Source: Knoellia subterranea KCTC 19937
GTDB lineage: Bacteria; Actinomycetota; Actinomycetes; Actinomycetales; Dermatophilaceae
Direction: 5' to 3'
Length of the DNA: 64,000 nt
NCBI RefSeq assembly: GCF_000768685.1
Contig: NZ_AVPK01000002.1
Span: 62,001 to 126,000 of the forward strand
The notes below the pieces were generated by a model. It saw only the letters and a list, made by a program, of their open reading frames with translations. It was not told where the DNA came from and made no database searches. The position numbers and the translations under genes were made by a program. This document shows positions 60,166 to 64,000 of this stretch, in pieces (the stretch's first letter is position 1; each line of letters opens with the position of its first letter).

Positions 60166-61182
60166 TCAGGCCTCCTTGCGCATCTGGACGATGTTGTAGG
60201 CGACGATGGGGATGACGAGGACGAAGAGCAGCACGGCCAGCGCGGCACCCAGACCGGGAGCGTTGTAGCGGAAGCTCTGGTTGTAGAACTCGTTGGCGAC
60301 GACAGAGGTGTCGAACTGACCGCCCGTCATGGTGCGGACGATGTCGAAGACCTTGAGCGTGCCGATGCCGATCGTCGTGAGGACGACGACCACTGCCGCC
60401 CGGATGCTCGGCAACGTGATGTAGCGGAACATGCGGAAACCGGACACCCCATCGAGGCGAGCGGCCTCGATGATGTCGTCCGGGATGGCCTTGATCGCGG
60501 CCGAGAGGACGGTCATCGCGAAGCCCGCCTGGATCCACACCATGACGATGATCAGCATGAGCGTGTTGAGCGGCGCCTCGAGGAGGAACTGCTGGGTCTC
60601 GAGACCCACGAGCTTGAAGAGCTGGTTGAGCAGGCCGATCTGGGGGCGCTCGGTCTGCTTGTACTGGTAGACGAACTTCCAGATGATGCTGGCGCCGACC
60701 ATCGAGATCGCCATCGGCAGGAAGATGAGCGCCTTGGCGAACGCCTCGCCGCGCGCCCGGTCGATGAGGATGGCGTAGAGGAGCCCGATCGCCGTGGCGA
60801 GGAAGGGCACGAGGATGACCCACAGGGCGGTGTTGCGCAGCACCGTGAGGAGTTCGGGCTGGCTGAACATCGCGCTGTAGTTCTCGAACGAGAAAGCACC
60901 GTCGCCGGACTTGCCTCGCAGCGACTGGATGATCGTCAGGACAGCGGGGTACAGCAGGCCGACCGCGAGAAGCAGCACGGCCGGTGCCGCGAACAACATG
61001 CCCTGACCCTGCTCGCCGCGCTTGCCCTTGAGCAGCGAGGCCAGGAAGAGCACAAGGCCGAAGACCGCCGCGAAGAACGCCACGGCGAAGAACATCAGGA
61101 AGAACTTGCCCGCGGTGCTCTCGGCACGCAGGAAGGGCTCCGGGATCCCGGACGGTGCGACGCTCAGCAGGCTCGCAACCAT
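60166..61182 (-). CDS. Carbohydrate ABC transporter permease (MalF type, AglF-like)
   Basis: 338-residue permease with about eight membrane helices: two at the N-terminus (about residues 24-50 and 60-80), then the six-helix core. EAA loop IEAARLDGVSGFRMFRYITL (about 242-261). The late motif TGGQFDTSVVANEFYNQSF resembles AglF of alpha-glucoside transporters, a moderate guide to substrate. The ATG at 61182 follows GGAGGTGGAG. It follows the binding-protein gene after a strong hairpin. Confidence 0.9.
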   Translation of the reverse strand: MVASLLSVAPSGIPEPFLRAESTAGKFFLMFFAVAFFAAVFGLVLFLASLLKGKRGEQGQGMLFAAPAVLLLAVGLLYPAVLTIIQSLRGKSGDGAFSFENYSAMFSQPELLTVLRNTALWVILVPFLATAIGLLYAILIDRARGEAFAKALIFLPMAISMVGASIIWKFVYQYKQTERPQIGLLNQLFKLVGLETQQFLLEAPLNTLMLIIVMVWIQAGFAMTVLSAAIKAIPDDIIEAARLDGVSGFRMFRYITLPSIRAAVVVVLTTIGIGTLKVFDIVRTMTGGQFDTSVVANEFYNQSFRYNAPGLGAALAVLLFVLVIPIVAYNIVQMRKEA

Positions 61183-61222
61183 GACTCCACCTCCAGGGAT
61201 GAGGGTGCTGACGGAAAGGAAA

Positions 61223-61255
61223 GCCGGGGTGGGGTGGACTCCACCCCACCCCGGC
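61223..61255. terminator. Intra-operon hairpin between binding protein and permease genes
   Basis: Perfect 16-base arms (61223-61238 and 61240-61255) around one base. In sugar ABC operons such hairpins partly stop transcription or protect the upstream message, giving more binding protein than permease; that role is inferred. Confidence 0.8.
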
Positions 61256-61275
61256 GTGTGACCTCGGAGTTCAGG

Positions 61276-62649
61276 TCAGGACTTGGGCCAGGAGTTCTCG
61301 ATGTAGTCGAGCGTGGCCTTGTCGTTCTCTCCGGTGATCCAGTTGACCATGCCCTTCCAGAACGTGCCCGCGCCCACGGCACCCGGCATGAGGTCGGAGC
61401 CGTCGAAGCGGAACGTCGCGTTCTTGTCGGTGAGCATCGTGGCCGACAGGTTGTCGATCGGGTTCTTCAGGAGAGTCGGGTCAACGTTGACGTTGGCCGT
61501 GAGGCAGCCACCGGTGCCGCAGGTCTTGGCGCGCTCGACCGCCCACTCCGTGGAGGCGAGGTAGGTCTGGAACGCCTTGACCTCGGGGGCGTCGCGGAAG
61601 GCCGCGGTGACCTCACCGGCGCCGAGAACCGGCTTGGTCGTCTCGTCCTTGGCCGGCAGGTAGAAGGCCCAGATGTCGCCGTCCTCGGCGACGTTGGTGC
61701 CCTCGGGCCAGTTCGCCGCGTAGAACGACGCCTGACGGTGCATGAAGCAGGTGCCGTCGAGGATCGGCTGGCCCGCGTCCTGGAACGAGGTCGAGGCGAT
61801 CGTCTTGACGTCGCCGTAGCCACCGTTGACGTACTTCGGGTTCTTGAGGATCTTGCCGACCTCGGCGAGGGCCGTGGCGACGGCGGGGTCGTTGAACGGG
61901 ATCTCGTGGTTGACCCACTTGTCGTACGTCTCGGCGCCCGCGGTGCGGAGCATGACGTCCTCGACCCAGTCGGTGGCCGGCCAGCCGGTGGCGTCACCGG
62001 ACTCGATCCCGGCACACCACGGCTTGGCCTCGGGGTTGTCCGTGGCGATCTTGTCGGTCAGCGCGAGGAGCTCGTCCCACGTCTTGGGGATCTCGTAGCC
62101 CTTGTCCTTGAACGCGGTGGGCGAGTACCAGACGAACGACTTCACGTTGGCGCCGAGCGGAGCGGCGTAGAACTTGCCGTCGACGGTGCCGTAGGTCTTC
62201 CAGTCGGGCATGTTCGCGTCGACGTTGGCCTCGGTCTCCGGCGGAGCGGGAATGACCTTGCCCGTCGCGACGAGGGTCTTGAGCAGACCCGGCTGGGGCA
62301 GGTACGCGATGTCGGGGGCGTTGCCACCCTTGACGCGCACGGAGATCTGGGCCTCCATCTCGCGCGAGCCTTCGTACTTGATCTTGACTCCGGTGCAGTC
62401 CTCGAACGGCTTGTACGAGGCGATGTGCGGTCCGTCCTCGGGGGCGACGATGGTCGTGTAGACCGACACTTCCTTGCCCTTGAGGTCGCCGAACTTCTCG
62501 TAGGGCGCGCAGTCGATCTTGGTCGCGGCGCTGTCGCCGCTTCCGCTGTCGCCGTCGTCGGACGAGCTACCGCAGGCAGCGAGTCCGAGGGACACCACAG
62601 CGAGGGTCGCGAGGACCTTCGCGGTGCGGCGAGGTGATTTGTGGGCCAT
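61276..62649 (-). CDS. Sugar ABC transporter substrate-binding lipoprotein
   Basis: 457-residue extracellular solute-binding protein (family 1). The signal peptide has n-region AHKSPRRTAK, h-region VLATLAVVSLGL and lipobox LAAC; the mature protein begins with a Ser/Asp/Gly linker. Family features include EVSVYTTIVAPEDGPHIASY (about residues 53-72) and NAPDIAYLPQPGLL. The pattern resembles alpha-glucoside-binding AglE proteins; the substrate remains inferred. The ATG at 62649 follows GGAGG and is preferred to in-frame starts upstream. First gene of the operon under the LacI-type palindrome. Confidence 0.92.
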   Translation of the reverse strand: MAHKSPRRTAKVLATLAVVSLGLAACGSSSDDGDSGSGDSAATKIDCAPYEKFGDLKGKEVSVYTTIVAPEDGPHIASYKPFEDCTGVKIKYEGSREMEAQISVRVKGGNAPDIAYLPQPGLLKTLVATGKVIPAPPETEANVDANMPDWKTYGTVDGKFYAAPLGANVKSFVWYSPTAFKDKGYEIPKTWDELLALTDKIATDNPEAKPWCAGIESGDATGWPATDWVEDVMLRTAGAETYDKWVNHEIPFNDPAVATALAEVGKILKNPKYVNGGYGDVKTIASTSFQDAGQPILDGTCFMHRQASFYAANWPEGTNVAEDGDIWAFYLPAKDETTKPVLGAGEVTAAFRDAPEVKAFQTYLASTEWAVERAKTCGTGGCLTANVNVDPTLLKNPIDNLSATMLTDKNATFRFDGSDLMPGAVGAGTFWKGMVNWITGENDKATLDYIENSWPKS

Positions 62650-62722
62650 GCCCGCCTCCATCTTTTCCAGGGGACGCGCCGGGCCAGCCACTGACCTCGG
62701 CGCTGAGGTGATCCGTTCTGCA

Positions 62723-62740
62723 GTGTAAAAGCGGTTACAC
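62723..62740. promoter_or_regulatory. Candidate LacI-type operator of the sugar transporter operon
   Basis: GTGTAAAAGCGGTTACAC: perfect 6-base arms GTGTAA/TTACAC with a centre AAGCGG. On the minus strand the AACCGCTT core resembles many LacI-family operators. It lies 74 bases before the binding-protein start. The regulator is encoded by the last gene of the same operon. Confidence 0.75.
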
Positions 62741-62774
62741 CGGACAGGGAAGACCTCCACGCCGCCGGGATGTC

Positions 62775-62795
62775 ACGATCGCGTAACGCGATCGT
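62775..62795. repeat. 21-bp perfect palindrome upstream of the sugar operon
   Basis: ACGATCGCGT-A-ACGCGATCGT at 62775-62795, centred on one base. It could be a second operator, or an end-of-transcript hairpin for parC, which reads in from the right. Cannot be decided from sequence. It lies in the 322-base gap between the binding-protein gene and parC together with the LacI-type operator, an octamer pair and REP-like element 6. Confidence 0.6.
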
Positions 62796-62815
62796 CATCC
62801 GGGAACTGTGCGGGG

Positions 62816-62835
62816 CGGCATACGCCGGTATGCCG
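62816..62835. repeat. Inverted octamer pair
   Basis: CGGCATAC-GCCG-GTATGCCG: two octamers head to head with a 4-base loop, extended on the right to the full 12-mer. The second such pair in the window after 56487-56516. Confidence 0.9.
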
Positions 62836-62867
62836 TCCGCCCACCTCGGGCGACCGCGTCACCCTTC

Positions 62868-62963
62868 CGACTTCTTGCCCGTGTGGGACAACTCGCTGGC
62901 GCTCGCCGTCGCACACGGGCAAGAAGTCGCGCGTATCCGCCGTCCCACACGGGCAAGAAGTCG
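62868..62963. repeat. REP-like element 6 with duplicated right arm
   Basis: Left arm 62868-62889 pairs perfectly (22 bases) with the far right arm 62942-62963 and, over 18 bases, with a nearer copy at 62912-62929. The right-arm unit is directly repeated about 34 bases apart. It lies 8 bases beyond the parC stop. Confidence 0.92.
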
Positions 62964-62971
62964 CGCGTCGT

Positions 62972-64000
62972 TCAGGAGAGGGGAGCGCCGATGCCGGTGA
63001 TGATCGACGAGCCCTGGACGCCCGAGCCGTCGCGCCGACCGTTGGCCTCGGGCAGCTCGATGGCCACGCCACCGGCACCACTGGCCCGGGCGGGCGTGGC
63101 ACCCACCCACGCGAGGATCAGCGTGTCTTCGCCCTTGAGGAAGCGGTGGGCCCGGACGCCGCCGGTGCCGCGCCCCTTGGCGGGGTACTCCGAGAAGGGC
63201 GTCACCTTGATTGCGCCCGGCTGCGTGCCGGGAAGGGCGTCGCCCGACCCCGACGCGGTGACGACGACGCCGTCGCGCGCGGGATCCACGACCCCGAAGA
63301 AGACGACCTTCTGGCCCGAGGCGACGCGGACACCGGCGATGCCGCCGCCCGAACGGCCCTGCGGCCGAACCGAATTCGCAGCAAAGCGCAGGAGCTGGGC
63401 ATCGGACGTCACGAACACGAGTTCCTCGTCGCCCGAGACCACCTGCCCGACGCCGACGACCGAGTCGCCGGGCTTGAGCGAGATGACCTCCCAGTCGTGG
63501 GACTTGGGCTGGTCCGCCGTGACCCGCTTGACGATGCCCTGGGCGGTGCCCAGTGCGAGGCCCGGGCCGTCGGCAGCGAGCGACACGATCGACACCGCTT
63601 CCTCACCCTTGGGCAGGTCGACATAGGCCGCGAGCGGTGCGCCACCGGACAGCGACGGCGCGCCACCGAGCGGCGGCATCGCCGGCAGTTCGAGTGCACT
63701 GATCCGGATCATCCGGCCACGCGTCGTCACGAGACCGACCTCGCCGCGCGCCGTCGTGCGGACCGCGCCGATGATCGCGTCGTGCTTGGCCCGCGGACCC
63801 TCGGCCGGGATCGGTTCGTCGTTCGAAGTGCGCGCGAGCAGGCCGGTCGAGGACAGCAGCACCCAGCACGGGTCGTCCGCGACCTCGAGCGGAGCCGCGG
63901 CAGCGCTCACCGCACCAGTGCCGGCGGACTCGAGCAGGACGGTGCGCCGGGGCGTGCCGTACTTCTTCGCGACGTCCGCGAGCTCGTTCGAGACCGTGCG
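62972..64000 (-). CDS. parC: DNA topoisomerase IV subunit A, C-terminal part (runs off window)
   Basis: Last 342 codons of a ParC/GyrA-family gene whose 5' end lies beyond base 64,000. The visible part starts with ELADVAKKYGTPRRTVLLES, the end of the coiled region after the breakage-reunion domain, then a beta-propeller with repeated blades ending in patterns such as GLVTTRGRMIRISA, GLALGTAQGIVKRVT, LVFVTSDAQLLRF and VVVTASGSGDAL. These bind and wrap DNA. It lacks a clear GyrA-box, which favours ParC. The parE gene lies 6.5 kb away in the opposite direction. Confidence 0.9.
   Translation of the reverse strand, partial: RTVSNELADVAKKYGTPRRTVLLESAGTGAVSAAAAPLEVADDPCWVLLSSTGLLARTSNDEPIPAEGPRAKHDAIIGAVRTTARGEVGLVTTRGRMIRISALELPAMPPLGGAPSLSGGAPLAAYVDLPKGEEAVSIVSLAADGPGLALGTAQGIVKRVTADQPKSHDWEVISLKPGDSVVGVGQVVSGDEELVFVTSDAQLLRFAANSVRPQGRSGGGIAGVRVASGQKVVFFGVVDPARDGVVVTASGSGDALPGTQPGAIKVTPFSEYPAKGRGTGGVRAHRFLKGEDTLILAWVGATPARASGAGGVAIELPEANGRRDGSGVQGSSIITGIGAPLS

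Larger units (their letters stand above)
268..62835. repeat. Dispersed octamer GTATGCCG / CGGCATAC (>=39 copies)
   Basis: Hand count of exact copies. GTATGCCG on the plus strand begins at 1747, 3450, 5229, 8914, 17101, 22312, 24163, 28003, 29915, 32091, 32413, 35612, 40361, 41381, 44862, 45155, 48251, 51728, 56487 and 62828. CGGCATAC begins at 268, 1688, 2852, 6075, 10533, 14936, 20440, 24492, 28788, 34178, 36543, 37408, 42341, 46571, 48474, 51274, 54226, 56509 and 62816. Ten copies extend to the 12-mer GTATGCCGTCCG. Copies lie both in genes (read as Tyr-Ala, Met-Pro, His-Thr, Ile-Arg or Val-Cys depending on frame) and between genes. At about 70% G+C only 2-3 copies are expected by chance. 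The function is unknown. Confidence 0.85.

Noticed and set aside
60148-62637. 829-codon plus-strand frame opposite the sugar transporter genes
   Set aside because: All three genes on the minus strand have full motifs and good starts; the antisense frame has biased composition only.
268-62835. Octamer as a chi or KOPS-like orientation signal
   Set aside because: Copies are about equal on both strands (20 and 19), so there is no orientation bias in this window.
1-64000. Prophage, insertion sequence, integrase, tRNA or rRNA
   Set aside because: No transposase, integrase, phage gene or RNA gene was recognised on either strand.

Overview
The window is about 70% G+C, uses many GTG and TTG starts, and lacks rRNA or tRNA genes. 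It encodes a lipoprotein aa3 oxidase subunit II, CtaF, a QcrCAB branch with a diheme cytochrome c, class II DAHP synthase, DUF3040, DUF3500 and an SAV_6107-type HEPN protein. This points to an actinobacterium, most likely Micrococcales and perhaps Intrasporangiaceae-like. The lineage is inferred from gene content; no search was run.

Bases 1-17,600 are respiratory and core metabolism: glycerate kinase, erpA, a padR/HAAS/flavoprotein operon, adoK, aat, a tusA/cysteine-desulfurase-like pair, ctaC-ctaD-ctaF on the plus strand, then the convergent ctaE-qcrC-qcrA-qcrB operon, a pseudo-receiver protein and trpD. Bases 17,600-43,600 hold an Lrp-type RAM protein, a DnaQ/GIY-YIG nuclease, secreted metalloproteases, a GT-C mannosyltransferase-like protein, a FadD15-like ligase, an SRPBCC/ArsA/Cys-protein/ROK-kinase operon, plsC, a MacS-like two-component pair, aroG, ltaE, a transporter, a PASTA kinase (pknL position), a LysM/SLT hydrolase, an Rv2175c-like HTH protein, idsA2 and metF. 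From glycerate kinase to metF the gene content closely follows Mycobacterium tuberculosis Rv2205c-Rv2172c, which supports the assignments and shows a core chromosomal location.

Bases 43,600-54,000 are a repair and mutagenesis section: ybaK; a perfect LexA-type SOS box ahead of DUF6504, a HEPN protein and dnaE2; then a DUF1801 protein, an AhpD-like protein, a methyltransferase, dinB, DUF3040 and DUF456. Bases 54,000-64,000 hold parE and (partial) parC, separated by an amino-acid permease and a LacI-controlled sugar ABC transporter operon.

Three signals cut across the genes. (1) The octamer GTATGCCG/CGGCATAC occurs at least 39 times by hand count (2-3 expected), often extended to GTATGCCGTCCG. 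It is balanced between strands, read in all frames, and twice forms an inverted pair, once as a strong terminator; this resembles the DNA uptake sequences of competent bacteria. (2) A family of six palindromic REP-like elements has TTGCCCGT-type heads; one lies in frame inside dnaE2. (3) An 88-bp tandem repeat between fadD and the GT-C gene carries a Shine-Dalgarno sequence, TTG start and short ORF in every copy. Also notable are a cysteine-desulfurase-like protein lacking its PLP lysine, and the SOS-controlled DUF6504-HEPN-dnaE2 operon with no imuA/imuB beside it.
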